Origin: a virus
Direction: 5' to 3' (one strand)
Virus record (IMG/VR): IMGVR_UViG_3300025276_000023
Location: 1 to 64,000 of that record
DNA: 64,000 bases
The notes under the pieces were generated by a model. It made no database searches. It was given only the letters and a program-made list of their open reading frames with translations, and was not told the origin of the DNA. Of this stretch, positions 19,660 to 29,179 are shown piece by piece. A program made the position numbers and the translations under genes. The stretch's first letter is position 1. The number at the start of each line of letters is the position of its first letter.

Positions 19660-20175
19660 ATGTCTAGTAAATTAGATTTATTGAACATAATAAACCAGTT
19701 CCTCATTCAGAAAGGAGAAAGTTTACAGGAAGAAGAAGTTACATTACATCCTCCTGTAAAGCTTTCTGAAGTAGTGGCTAGAGCGTACGATAGAAATACC
19801 AGGATTAAAATTTCATCAATTGCTGATCCGGAAGACGTCGCTGTAGTCTACTATAATCGTTTAGATTTACCAATTTTATTCGGAGCTGAACAAGTTCCCG
19901 TAGATATAGATTTTTATACAGTAGAGGAAGCAGTTGCAAGACTCAACTCTCTCTACGACATTGAAATCGAAATGGGCGATTTAAAGAATTTCGAAATGCT
20001 GACTGGTTACAAAGCAAAAATAGTCATTGGCCAGTCATATAAGTTCATTGAAGATAGTGAACTCATAATTTATCCCAAAACAGATTTAACATACATTGAA
20101 GACTTCTCTGATCGTTTTCATAACTATATACATTTTACCCTACCAACTACTCTAGAAGGAGTTCCAGATGAGTGA
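19660..20175 (+). CDS. Hypothetical protein next to long fibre gene, 171 aa
   Basis: The start has an AGGAGG SD, the strongest in this block. Residues about 88-125 hold RLNSLYDIEIEMGDLK followed by a beta segment, a module shared with the proteins at 8075 and 23547. The last 8 bases overlap the start of the 1108-aa fibre gene, so the two are translationally coupled. It may be a small adaptor or assembly factor for that fibre. Confidence 0.75.
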   Translation: MSSKLDLLNIINQFLIQKGESLQEEEVTLHPPVKLSEVVARAYDRNTRIKISSIADPEDVAVVYYNRLDLPILFGAEQVPVDIDFYTVEEAVARLNSLYDIEIEMGDLKNFEMLTGYKAKIVIGQSYKFIEDSELIIYPKTDLTYIEDFSDRFHNYIHFTLPTTLEGVPDE

Positions 20176-23100
20176 ACCAATACTCAACGATAGAAGCCCA
20201 GTACAGCAACTCCTGCATAGAGAGCTCGTTGAAGGTCTGAGTCGATTACTGCAAAAAGCAAGCGATAACCAAGATGCGATAGTCGGAGGCGAAATAGATG
20301 AACTTACTCGTGAATTTCATTTAATTACTAAATCCGGCGAACGTCAGTACGTGGGCATCATAGCCCCTAAAGGTGAAGTTGGTGACGACGGTGTTTCAAT
20401 CATTGATGTACAGTTGGTTGAAGATCCTGAACAGCCAGGTCGTGTTTTCTTTGAGACCGAGTTAAGTAACGGTCTAATATTACAAACACGTAACTCGATT
20501 GAAGGTTATCACGGAAAATCAGTTGAAGCAGCAAGCGTAGTGAACGATACGATTGTCTTTACTCTTGAAGGCGGCGTGTCTCTTGAACCTATCCCTGTTT
20601 CAGGTCTTACGCCAATAAGCATTAGCGGTGCTAGAATAAATCCAGAACGAGAGGTGATCGTATCTCTTACTGATGGAACGGAATTTGAATTAGGTCTTGC
20701 GTCGGATCTGAAAGGTGTCGGTATTGCTGAGGTTTATCGTGAAAATGGTAAACTTTACGTTAAATACGACGAAGAAGGTAATGGTAAAGTAACTGATCTA
20801 GGTCGACTAGTCGGACTTAGATCAATGTCTATCGTTGACGGTAATCTTGAGTACGTTAACGACAATAGCGAAACCAACACCATTGGTCCACTTACAATGG
20901 TAACGCGAGGAGCGGTTGAAGAAAACCATCTTATACTTTATACCAACCAATCTGAAGATGGCGATAATTATCGCTGGGACTTAGGTCCGGTTGAAAATCT
21001 TCGTGGTGATGATGGTATCGATGGTATCGATGGCCTTGACGGTGCCGACGGTGCCGACGGTCTTTCTATAGCAAAGATGGCTGTTGAAGACAATATTATC
21101 AAGGTAACGTTATCCGATGATAGTACATTGCCAGAAATACCAGTAACCGGACTCAGACCAATACACGTAATAGGCGCAGCTTATATCGAAGAAGAAAGCG
21201 AACTTTTCTTCACGTTAAGTAATGGTGATAAAATTTCATCGGGAATTGGCGCTGACTTTAAAGGCGTGGGTGTCGAAGATATTGTTTTTAATGCAGAGAC
21301 CGGTGAAATAACGTTACAGTATTCAGATGAAGAAGAACCTACAGTCATAGGTACTATCCCTACCTTGACTGGTTTCTCTGTAAGTGAAATTGGTGAAATA
21401 CAGGTAACATGGTCACATCTTCTAGAACCAATGACTGTCGGAAACATGCGTTCGATACAAGGCATTGATAGAACCGAGCAGGGCATCATTCAAGTTACGT
21501 TTAACGATGAAGAAATCGTTGAACTAGGTTCTATTAAATCGATTGAAGAAATTAGCATTGATGGCGACAATCTCTTAATCCGACTTACAGGTGAAGAACC
21601 TTTAATCGTAGGTTCTCTACGCGGTGAACAGGGTGTTCCAGGTAGAAGTATTTCGACAGCTGGCGTTAACGATACGGGCAACCTTATCTTAAGCTACGAC
21701 GATGGTGAAGAACAGGATGTTGGGTATGTACGTACTACCATTCAAAACTTCTTGGGTCAGACTAAAAGTTTTAAATGGTCTGAAGGGCCTGAATTCCCAG
21801 CAGCGCATATTGGGAACGTCATTGTCTTCATTGGCGATGAAGTAGTTCCAATGTCAGATCTTGACTTAAATGTTGGCGATGTTGTTAAATATACCGGTGA
21901 TGCAACACACGAAGATGAAACCTCAGTGACTATACTTAGTTTCATTATGGCACCTGTAGATGAAACCAGTCGCGGTGTTTTTGAAATAAAAGCCGTTTCA
22001 GATACAGCTTATCAAATATCTTTAGAAGACGGTACTCTATTTACACTTGAGACAGAGACCCCTATAGATTTAGAAGCACTGCCTCCAGGTATTGCGGACG
22101 CGGCTATTGATCCTACTACTAGTGTATTGACCATTACTAAAACCGATGGCGAAGTAATAAACGTAGGTAAGGTAAACTCATCTGATAATACCGAGACCGT
22201 TTACATCAGCGACAAAGGAGAGCTACACGTAGTTCTTAACAGTGGTTTGGATTTAAACGCCGGTAGTGTCGTTAGCAACATGACCATTGACGACGTTTCT
22301 ATAGACCCTGACGGTAATCTTCTCGTTTATCTTAAAGGTGCAAGTGAACCATTCAATGCTGGTCCAACTGCTAACTATGTTACAGATAGCTTTATAGATG
22401 ACAATGACCGTTTAATCATACAGACGTCTGATGGTCGTGAAATCGACGCTGGTGTAGTGCGTAGCCCTTTATTAGGTACTATATATGAATTCACAGGCAC
22501 GGCTGGACAAACACGTTTCAGACTAGACCATAGCGAATTTAAAGTTGACGTATCGCTTCAAGGTATCGGTTTATTTGACGATCAAATAATCCTTACCAAT
22601 CCTCAATATGTTGAACTAGTCAATCCGATAGTAAGAGACGGTCAGCGTCTTAGAGTGGTGTTATATTCTAGAGGTACTTTCAAAGTAACCGGTTTAGACT
22701 CTGCTAAAGATGCGCCACCAGATACTTACTACGGTATTGATACAGATGGCAATGAAGGTTTCCATCCTAAGTTCAGTAAACTTGCAGGCATGCCGTTAGA
22801 CTTAGCTGTTAGAAATAATGGCTCGACGGAACTTTCACATGCTAACAGTGGTCTCATAGACGTATTTGTCAATGGTAAACTATTACATGAAGGGTATCGC
22901 AATAACGATGACAATACAAAACTTATATTTGACGAACCTTTAGATACAACTGACAAAATACGAGTAGTTGACTATAGTAGACCTCAGGTTGCAAATGGTT
23001 TACTCGCTGCTAACTATGGCCGTGTTATCTATCAGACGTTATCTCCAGGCGGTACTTTCTCAGCTGGAGATTGGAGAGTTCGAAGCGTAAATGCAATTTT

Positions 23101-23494
23101 AGACAATCAAATAAATGTTGACGTTAGAAATAACAGAATCATTTTACAGCCTGGGATTTACTACGTTAAAGGTTATGCTACATGTAAAGGCGTAGGTCAG
23201 AACGTATTGAAGCTTTACGATCAAACCAATCAAATGGATCTTCTAGTAGGCGGTGCGCAATTTTCACCACTTACCACTGGTAGACCATATCAGCAAGCGG
23301 ATGACAAAACCGAGATCTCTGGCTATTTTGAAGTGACTAGCCTTACAGCGGTCATTCTAATGCATAAGGGAACTATTTCCAGTTCTGCTTACGGTTTCGG
23401 TTCTGGCAATCCGAATGGCGGTGCTCCAGGTCGTTTCACGACTAGTTTCAACGTACCTGGACGATTAGTCGACCTAGAGTTTTGGAGAATGTGA
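20168..23494 (+). CDS. Long tail fibre protein with collagen-like segments, 1108 aa
   Basis: The start has an AAGGAG SD. After an N-terminal helical attachment region, the shaft is made of many ~25-residue units with cores like EVIVSLTDGTEFELG and GKLYVKYDEEG, a beta repeat common in phage fibres. Gly-X-Y collagen-like stretches occur near residues 72-80 (PKGEVGDDGVS), 279-300 (GDDGIDGIDGLDGADGADG) and about 480 (RGEQGVPGRS). The C-terminal ~150 residues look like a jelly-roll tip (GIYYVKGYATCKG, later GRLVDLEFWRM), probably the receptor-binding end. The extended trimer is inferred from the collagen-like and beta-repeat parts. Confidence 0.85.
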   Translation: MSEPILNDRSPVQQLLHRELVEGLSRLLQKASDNQDAIVGGEIDELTREFHLITKSGERQYVGIIAPKGEVGDDGVSIIDVQLVEDPEQPGRVFFETELSNGLILQTRNSIEGYHGKSVEAASVVNDTIVFTLEGGVSLEPIPVSGLTPISISGARINPEREVIVSLTDGTEFELGLASDLKGVGIAEVYRENGKLYVKYDEEGNGKVTDLGRLVGLRSMSIVDGNLEYVNDNSETNTIGPLTMVTRGAVEENHLILYTNQSEDGDNYRWDLGPVENLRGDDGIDGIDGLDGADGADGLSIAKMAVEDNIIKVTLSDDSTLPEIPVTGLRPIHVIGAAYIEEESELFFTLSNGDKISSGIGADFKGVGVEDIVFNAETGEITLQYSDEEEPTVIGTIPTLTGFSVSEIGEIQVTWSHLLEPMTVGNMRSIQGIDRTEQGIIQVTFNDEEIVELGSIKSIEEISIDGDNLLIRLTGEEPLIVGSLRGEQGVPGRSISTAGVNDTGNLILSYDDGEEQDVGYVRTTIQNFLGQTKSFKWSEGPEFPAAHIGNVIVFIGDEVVPMSDLDLNVGDVVKYTGDATHEDETSVTILSFIMAPVDETSRGVFEIKAVSDTAYQISLEDGTLFTLETETPIDLEALPPGIADAAIDPTTSVLTITKTDGEVINVGKVNSSDNTETVYISDKGELHVVLNSGLDLNAGSVVSNMTIDDVSIDPDGNLLVYLKGASEPFNAGPTANYVTDSFIDDNDRLIIQTSDGREIDAGVVRSPLLGTIYEFTGTAGQTRFRLDHSEFKVDVSLQGIGLFDDQIILTNPQYVELVNPIVRDGQRLRVVLYSRGTFKVTGLDSAKDAPPDTYYGIDTDGNEGFHPKFSKLAGMPLDLAVRNNGSTELSHANSGLIDVFVNGKLLHEGYRNNDDNTKLIFDEPLDTTDKIRVVDYSRPQVANGLLAANYGRVIYQTLSPGGTFSAGDWRVRSVNAILDNQINVDVRNNRIILQPGIYYVKGYATCKGVGQNVLKLYDQTNQMDLLVGGAQFSPLTTGRPYQQADDKTEISGYFEVTSLTAVILMHKGTISSSAYGFGSGNPNGGAPGRFTTSFNVPGRLVDLEFWRM

Positions 23495-23502
23495 TAAACT
23501 AA

Positions 23503-23532
23503 TAGAGGGGAGGTTTTCTCCCCTCTATGTTT
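23503..23532 (+). terminator. Terminator, stem followed by TATGTTT
   Basis: A 10-bp stem TAGAGGGGAG / CTCCCCTCTA with a GTTTT loop lies 8 bases past the fibre stop. TATGTTT overlaps its end. Confidence 0.85.
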
Positions 23533-23546
23533 AAAAGGTAAGTTTT

Positions 23547-24149
23547 ATGAATACAGTAGAAAAGTTATTTGCTCACATCGGTTATGTGGCAACAGATAAG
23601 ATAGACGTTTCCAAAATCATTATCAGCAAACCTGCAGAGTTGGCGGGTTTGAATGACATGATAAATACTCAAGTGGTTGTAGAAAGCAACATTTCTCAAG
23701 TTATAATTAACTACGAGCGAATAGATATAGGTTCTCTAATAAAGTTTTCTTTCTCTGCTCTAGAACAGATAGGAAGAAATAAAGAACAGTTTCAACGTTA
23801 CGTTAGAGAATTTTACGACGTGGAATTGGAACTTTCTGATTTTGAGATAGTTAGGAATGAAGTAATAATCGATCCGTTGTGCTATTTGTATGTTGGAAAA
23901 GCAAAGCTGAAAGCACATACACAGAGTATTCAGTTTAAAGTTAATTATGTCGACTATTGTAAGATTGGAACTATACTTCAAGAAAACAATAACTCTATTC
24001 TCTATGAAACGTTAACTGTTGCTATCGAAGATTTTAAATCACTTGATGTAGGTAATGTCAATGAGTTGTTCTCTTTTAATATTAAAGACGACTACATTGA
24101 ACTTACGTTAATGGACCATACAAAAATTATTTTATCAATGGAGCTGTAA
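23547..24149 (+). CDS. Hypothetical protein, 200 aa, fibre-block accessory
   Basis: The start has an AAAAGG SD. Residues about 82-112 hold VREFYDVELELSDFEI followed by a beta strand ending YVGKAKL, the same module as in the proteins at 8075 and 19660. It shares its last base boundary with the next gene (TAA directly followed by ATG). Probably a small virion-associated or assembly protein; exact function unknown. Confidence 0.78.
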   Translation: MNTVEKLFAHIGYVATDKIDVSKIIISKPAELAGLNDMINTQVVVESNISQVIINYERIDIGSLIKFSFSALEQIGRNKEQFQRYVREFYDVELELSDFEIVRNEVIIDPLCYLYVGKAKLKAHTQSIQFKVNYVDYCKIGTILQENNNSILYETLTVAIEDFKSLDVGNVNELFSFNIKDDYIELTLMDHTKIILSMEL

Positions 24150-25004
24150 ATGGCTAAGAAAATACAAAGAAGCTTAACGACTAATGACTTGATTGTTCAT
24201 CAGTATTTAAAGCGCCCATATCCCCTTTACGAAAACAGTACAATAAACCAGCTTTTAAAAATTCAGGAAAATGCTGAATTGAGCGATGGTGAGTACCCGT
24301 ACATTAATGCTATTACCATTGGTATTAAAGGTCATGTAATTGAAACAAGTACAGCCGGAGGTGGTTATCCTAGCAGTCGCAGACATCAAGCTACAGACAC
24401 TACACTTCGTCAACATATTCCTTTCGTTCTAAGAAAGCTTAACGATGACTTGTCTGAAGAACAGCGTCGCTTCTATGGTCTGCGTCGTATTGAAAAACAT
24501 ATGGGTGAAGATCACGTTGCGTACTATGCTAAAGACTTAGATCTTAGCGGCGTTACGGTTCAGAAGAAAGCACTTAAAATGCGAGAAGGTAAACTTGAAT
24601 CTGAAACAACATTCAACTTCTCAAGCGAAAACCAATCTCCTGCTATTCCAGAAGAATCACTTGACCTTATAGATGCGCTTAAAAACGGCGACTCTATCAG
24701 AACATCGGGCATGACTAAAATCGTTCTTGATTCTTTTGATCTATCTGAACTTATTAATGTATTTAAAATTAAGTTCGGTGACGATGAAGGTGCATTGATT
24801 TCTGAAATAGGCTACTGCACAAGTGTTCGTCGCATCGTATCCGTTCCAGGTGCTGATGGTGAAAATATTGCGTTCAGTGAAATGGTTGGTTGTCAGGTGG
24901 GTACGTTTGTGTCTCAGTTCCACAAAATCGAATCTAAAGATGACATCATAGATCTATCAATGGACTTTGGTGCCACTGCTACCAGAGCCACTGTTAGTGA
25001 GTGA
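24150..25004 (+). CDS. Probable virion structural protein, 284 aa
   Basis: It starts right after the upstream stop, with GGAG in the preceding codons as SD. The protein is soluble, mixed alpha/beta, with a Gly-rich TAGGGYPSSRRH loop near residue 70. I cannot assign a family. Its length, lack of enzyme motifs and position at the end of the structural block suggest a head or tail structural protein, for instance a tail-tube or decoration protein. Confidence 0.7.
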   Translation: MAKKIQRSLTTNDLIVHQYLKRPYPLYENSTINQLLKIQENAELSDGEYPYINAITIGIKGHVIETSTAGGGYPSSRRHQATDTTLRQHIPFVLRKLNDDLSEEQRRFYGLRRIEKHMGEDHVAYYAKDLDLSGVTVQKKALKMREGKLESETTFNFSSENQSPAIPEESLDLIDALKNGDSIRTSGMTKIVLDSFDLSELINVFKIKFGDDEGALISEIGYCTSVRRIVSVPGADGENIAFSEMVGCQVGTFVSQFHKIESKDDIIDLSMDFGATATRATVSE

Positions 25005-25653
25005 TGTGTATCGAATAGTTGCCATTGATCCAGGGACGGTTACATTAGGGTTTGCAGTATTGGATATCGACATGGACGACCTTTCTATAATCGTCCAAGA
25101 AGTCTTTACGTTCAATGCAGGTAAACACTTTAAAAACAAAGATCAGTTTAAAGAAATCTTTGGTGCTAGAACTACTCGATTGAAATTCTTATCTGAAAGA
25201 ATCTATGAAAAACTAGTTGACTGGTCTCCGGATTGCGTTATTGCTGAAAGTTCATTCTTAAGTAGAAACGTCATGTCTTTTGAATCTTTGATTGAATGTA
25301 AAGTTTATATTCGAGATGCGGTAACTAGATACGATGAAAGCTTACCACTTACTTTAATAGATCCTTTATCTGTTAAATATGGAATAGGCGCATTAGTAAA
25401 AGGCGATAAAAAGAAAACCAAGCGAGTTAAAGGTAAACGCGTTAAAGGCGTGGATAGTAAACTGGCTGTAAGAAATAAAATAAATTCATTAGTCGATCTA
25501 CTATGGGCTGCTGGACTACCACCAATGGATTACTTAGACGAGCACAGTGTCGATGCAATATCTATTGGTTATTGGAAAGCAAGTCAGATAGTGGAGTATC
25601 TCAGATTCGATAATCAGAACTATATTGATTTTAGAGATAGCTTAAAAAGGTAA
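24997..25653 (+). CDS. RuvC-like Holliday junction resolvase, 218 aa
   Basis: RNase H-fold resolvase that would cut four-way DNA junctions during recombination or packaging. Catalytic acids fit RuvC: D11 in AIDPGTVTLGF, E84 in VIAESSF, and H183/D186 in EHSVDAIS, matching the RuvC HxxDA motif. A basic loop KRVKGKRVKG (about residues 140-150) probably contacts DNA. I place the start at GTG 24997, overlapping the previous stop; GTG 25006 and TTG 24967 are alternatives, and none has a clear SD. Followed 7 bases later by the SNF2 helicase, so the pair likely acts together. Confidence 0.88.
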   Translation: MSDVYRIVAIDPGTVTLGFAVLDIDMDDLSIIVQEVFTFNAGKHFKNKDQFKEIFGARTTRLKFLSERIYEKLVDWSPDCVIAESSFLSRNVMSFESLIECKVYIRDAVTRYDESLPLTLIDPLSVKYGIGALVKGDKKKTKRVKGKRVKGVDSKLAVRNKINSLVDLLWAAGLPPMDYLDEHSVDAISIGYWKASQIVEYLRFDNQNYIDFRDSLKR

Positions 25654-25660
25654 ATAAAAC

Positions 25661-27676
25661 ATGAGTATCCCTAGTCCGTTTTTAAGAATGTTAGGTGTAC
25701 TTGAGGTTAAAGAAGAAGGCGAATATATTACCGTATACAACATACGCTCTGATATGTTCGCTAACGACTTAAAAAAGGTATGGAAGACAAACCGAATCTT
25801 TGCACATATGTTTACAACTGTGTCGCGTAACAAGATGGTGTTTAATAAATTCTTTGCTATTGAGTTTTACTTCTTACTCAGGTCATTAAGTAAGTCAAGA
25901 GAAAAGCGTTTCATTAAATCAATGGTTTGTGAAAAAGTAATTGAACTGATGTATGAACACACGTGGTTAAAGAATGTGCGTTATGTATTTGGCGATGTTA
26001 TAGATAGAGTAGTGAATGAAGAAGTTCGATTACCGCTTAACTATAAAGCGTTAGATAAGTTCAACTTTAAACCATTTCCACATCAGTCTAGTTTCTTTGA
26101 AACGTATGCGCTACACAAAAAAGCATTCGACCTTCGTGGTTTCTATCTCACGGCTCCTCCAGGCAGCGGTAAGACGTTATCTGCGTTAATGTTACGTGAG
26201 CTACTCGGATTAGAGAAACTGATTGTAGTGTGTCCCAAGCCTGCTGCGTTGGAAGTATGGACTAAAGATACACTTAAGCATTATAAGAAGCCACCTAAGA
26301 TATGGGACTCAGTTACTAACTCAGGTCCAATTGATGTAAGTGCAGATATCATCATTGTACATTACCAATCACTTAATCGTCTTTTAGATGCGGTAGGTAA
26401 ACTTAATAAGTTTAAAACAATGGTTAATGTTGATGAAGGACATAACTTCAACGATATCAAATCTCAACAAACTCAAAACTTCATTGAGTTCTGTAAACTC
26501 CATACTGGCACTGACGATATCCTTTGGGGTTCAGGTACTCCGATTAAAAGTATTGGTACAGAAGCTATTCCATTTATGAGCACAGTGTGTGGTTCATTTG
26601 GTAAGCATCTAGTAGAACGCTTTAAAAAGATGTATGGTTCTTCCTCTAACGCATTGTCAGAGCTTTTAGCTAATCGTTTAGGTCTTAAGGTGTTTACAGT
26701 TCCTAAGTCCGATGTAGTTGATGGTACGCCTATTGAAGAAGTTATCAAAGTTCAGATGCCTAACTCGAATAACTACACATTAGAAAGTATTCAAGTTGAG
26801 ATGGTTGACTTCATCAAGGAGCGCATTGAGTTCTATGAAAAGAACGCACCTAGACTTAAACAAGAATATGAATTCGGCATTGCTGTGTTTGAAGCTAAAG
26901 GTTTAGACAGTCGAACCCAAGAAGCGTACAAGCAATACAAAGTTCATATCAACACATTAGTCAAGTCTAAAAGTTACATGCACTTATCTGATGAAATGGC
27001 TTACTGTAATCGTTTTGAAAAAGAAAACATCGAACCATTACTATCAGGTGCTAAACTTAAAGAGTTTAGAAATGCTAAGTCTGCTGTTAAATATACCTTG
27101 CTTAAGATTCGTGGTGAAGCACTGGGTCGCATATTAGGAAAGCGTCGTGTTGACTGTCATGTCGATATGATCAAGTACGCTGACCTTGCTGAGATTGTTA
27201 AAAACTCTATCAGCAAAACTATTATCTTTACGGACTATGTTGAAGTTGTTGATGAAACAGTTGACGTTATGAAGACGGAAGGTATGAAGCCATTGCAGAT
27301 TACCGGTAAGAACTCTTCTAACCTACCCTCAATCGTTAAACAGTTTGAATCGTCTAAAGAGTTAAACCCATTGGTTGCAACGCTTAAAACGCTTTCTACA
27401 GCGGTTCCTATGACGATGGCTAATACAGTTGTCTTTACTAATAAACCATTCAGAGTACATGTGCTAGAACAAGCAATAGCTCGCGTATGGCGAATAGGTC
27501 AAACAGAACAGGTGTACGTAGTTCATCTAGAATTAGACACAGGTGATTTACCAAACATCAATACACGTAATGCTGATATCATGGCGTGGTCTAAAGAGCA
27601 AGTCGATATCCTCACTGGGGTTACTACAACCGTCAGTATGGAAGGCGAGCTTTCTTTAGAATTTAAAGAAGATTAA
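25661..27676 (+). CDS. SNF2-family DEAD/DEAH-like helicase, 671 aa
   Basis: Superfamily 2 ATPase. Visible motifs: Walker A APPGSGKT (165-172), Walker B DEGH (258-261), motif III-like WGSGTPIKS (about 287), motif IV IIFTDY (about 524) and motif VI QAIARVWRIGQ (604-614), the RxxRxGQ form of SNF2/Rad54 enzymes. Such proteins translocate on duplex DNA and remodel protein-DNA complexes or branched DNA. The start has an AAAGG SD. It lies directly after the RuvC-like gene and ends at a strong terminator. Confidence 0.93.
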   Translation: MSIPSPFLRMLGVLEVKEEGEYITVYNIRSDMFANDLKKVWKTNRIFAHMFTTVSRNKMVFNKFFAIEFYFLLRSLSKSREKRFIKSMVCEKVIELMYEHTWLKNVRYVFGDVIDRVVNEEVRLPLNYKALDKFNFKPFPHQSSFFETYALHKKAFDLRGFYLTAPPGSGKTLSALMLRELLGLEKLIVVCPKPAALEVWTKDTLKHYKKPPKIWDSVTNSGPIDVSADIIIVHYQSLNRLLDAVGKLNKFKTMVNVDEGHNFNDIKSQQTQNFIEFCKLHTGTDDILWGSGTPIKSIGTEAIPFMSTVCGSFGKHLVERFKKMYGSSSNALSELLANRLGLKVFTVPKSDVVDGTPIEEVIKVQMPNSNNYTLESIQVEMVDFIKERIEFYEKNAPRLKQEYEFGIAVFEAKGLDSRTQEAYKQYKVHINTLVKSKSYMHLSDEMAYCNRFEKENIEPLLSGAKLKEFRNAKSAVKYTLLKIRGEALGRILGKRRVDCHVDMIKYADLAEIVKNSISKTIIFTDYVEVVDETVDVMKTEGMKPLQITGKNSSNLPSIVKQFESSKELNPLVATLKTLSTAVPMTMANTVVFTNKPFRVHVLEQAIARVWRIGQTEQVYVVHLELDTGDLPNINTRNADIMAWSKEQVDILTGVTTTVSMEGELSLEFKED

Positions 27677-27677
27677 T

Positions 27678-27700
27678 GAGAGGGCTTCGGCCCTCTCTTT
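27678..27700 (+). terminator. Rho-independent terminator
   Basis: An 8-bp stem GAGAGGGC / GCCCTCTC with a TTCG tetraloop plus TTT starts 2 bases after the helicase stop. Confidence 0.9.
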
Positions 27701-27711
27701 ATGCAAATAAC

Positions 27712-27740
27712 TTGAGTTATATATCATTAACACGATATGA
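27712..27740 (+). promoter_or_regulatory. Candidate phage promoter (TTGA-TATATCATTAA type)
   Basis: TTGAGTTATATATCATTAAC matches the recurrent element in this genome. It lies just after a terminator and before the 128-aa gene. TTGA and TATAT are only a few bases apart, so it is not a host sigma-70 promoter with normal spacing. Confidence 0.6.
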
Positions 27741-27765
27741 CTTACAATAAACTAAGGAACAAGAT

Positions 27766-28152
27766 ATGTCACAAATAGCAAAAGCAGTTATCGGTACAAT
27801 CGAAGCACAAAAAACACAAATCGCATTAGCAGACTGTTTCCATAGCTGGGACGGTACTGTTGATATTGGTGTTATCGTGTCTGGTTTATCTGATCGTTTC
27901 ACGGCCATGGGTAAAGACGTGGAAGAGATTTCTTTCGAACGTAAAGAATTGAAATCATTGACTGTCTTAGTTGATGGTCGTAGATCAATTGTTTTAACGA
28001 AGACTGATCAGTACATAGGTGGTGCTGGTTATGACTTTAAGAAAGACAATGTCTTTTACACATGGTTCTCTGCAAAGTACGATAACCTCTTCAATAAAGA
28101 AGAGAAAGAGTTAATGACCGAGTGGTTAATGAATAACATGCATAACCTATAG
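27766..28152 (+). CDS. Small hypothetical protein, 128 aa
   Basis: The start has the CTAAGGA SD context seen before many genes under the TATAT-type promoter. The protein is soluble, with no signal peptide; it has a Gly-rich YIGGAGYDF segment near residue 87 and a helical acidic C-terminus. It forms a one-gene unit between promoter 27712 and terminator 28161, as expected for an early or host-takeover gene. Function unknown. Confidence 0.8.
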   Translation: MSQIAKAVIGTIEAQKTQIALADCFHSWDGTVDIGVIVSGLSDRFTAMGKDVEEISFERKELKSLTVLVDGRRSIVLTKTDQYIGGAGYDFKKDNVFYTWFSAKYDNLFNKEEKELMTEWLMNNMHNL

Positions 28153-28160
28153 GTATAATT

Positions 28161-28191
28161 AACCAGTGCTAAAGCGGCGCTGGTTTTTTTT
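28161..28191 (+). terminator. Rho-independent terminator
   Basis: A 9-bp stem AACCAGTGC / GCGCTGGTT (one G-T pair) is followed by eight or more T, 9 bases after the stop. Confidence 0.93.
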
Positions 28192-28203
28192 AAGGAGAAT
28201 CAA

Positions 28204-28713
28204 GTGGCTAAGCTAGTTAGAATTATAAATTTAGAAGACGATACAGTTAATGAGTTTCTAATCGAATGGCCTGTTAAATCATTGGAAATATTAAGTCGTC
28301 AAATGGCTTACTGTTTATCCAATGCAACAGAACATTTATTTGACTTCTCCGACTTCGTTAAATATAAAGCGAACATTAATAACCTTTATCTCTATAAAGT
28401 AATGGCAATGCAAAACTTCAAAATAGAACTTGAAGATATAGCAGATGAGCCTTGTTATATTGAGATAAAAGTCCATCCTAGTTCGCCACCAATATACAGA
28501 ACGTTAAACGATATGTCCTACCAGATAGAAGACATCGTGAGACTTCCTGTATCGTGCGACATGACAGATAAAGATCAAATCAATACAATGATAACCAATT
28601 TCCTAAACACCACTTACATTGCGTTACAGGGCGGTTCATTGAGTTTAAACAAAGTTGGTAAGACACTGTGTGACATTACAGTGGTTCCTAAATTAATTAC
28701 TAAGGTTTCATAA
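28204..28713 (+). CDS. Hypothetical protein, 169 aa
   Basis: GTG start with an AAGGAG SD 7 bases upstream. Soluble mixed alpha/beta protein with no motif I recognise. Its stop overlaps the start of the next gene (TAATG), so the pair is translationally coupled. No promoter of the TATAT type precedes it; it may rely on read-through of terminator 28161 or an unseen promoter. Confidence 0.78.
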   Translation: MAKLVRIINLEDDTVNEFLIEWPVKSLEILSRQMAYCLSNATEHLFDFSDFVKYKANINNLYLYKVMAMQNFKIELEDIADEPCYIEIKVHPSSPPIYRTLNDMSYQIEDIVRLPVSCDMTDKDQINTMITNFLNTTYIALQGGSLSLNKVGKTLCDITVVPKLITKVS

Positions 28714-29150
28714 TGACTAAGAAAGTATCTCTCATCGAATATCAAAAAGACTTCTTCCTTGGAATGGATCATCTGTTCCAACTGTCTCCAGAAGAGATAA
28801 TTGAAGAAGGCGCTAACCATCGCCATATTGCAGTAGACTGTAAAGTAGATGTTAAACCCATGGCTCGTAAAGTTAACTACTCAGTTAACCTAGTGCTTAA
28901 TAAAGACATTGACTGGTCAGGTCTTAATTTCATTAAGCTGGACGTACCACAGTTTACTCAAGCATTGCGAGCACAGTTTGCTTATTCTTTTACACCAGCT
29001 GTTCTAGAGAAGTTGATTCAGAGCATTGAGTCATACTTTGAAGAATCAATTGAAGACATGCCTATTGACTTCATCGAAGGTGTATTCCGTATACATTCTA
29101 AAGAAGGTTACTGGGTTGTTATAACCTCTCCTAAGTACTTAGAATTTTAA
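28713..29150 (+). CDS. Hypothetical protein, 145 aa
   Basis: Coupled to the preceding gene by a one-base overlap. Acidic, soluble, with a helical region at about residues 85-115 flanked by beta-like segments. No motif recognised. The next 95 bases hold a candidate promoter and no gene. Confidence 0.78.
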   Translation: MTKKVSLIEYQKDFFLGMDHLFQLSPEEIIEEGANHRHIAVDCKVDVKPMARKVNYSVNLVLNKDIDWSGLNFIKLDVPQFTQALRAQFAYSFTPAVLEKLIQSIESYFEESIEDMPIDFIEGVFRIHSKEGYWVVITSPKYLEF

Positions 29151-29179
29151 TCTACGTCTTTTCTTTAAATGGAAAGATT

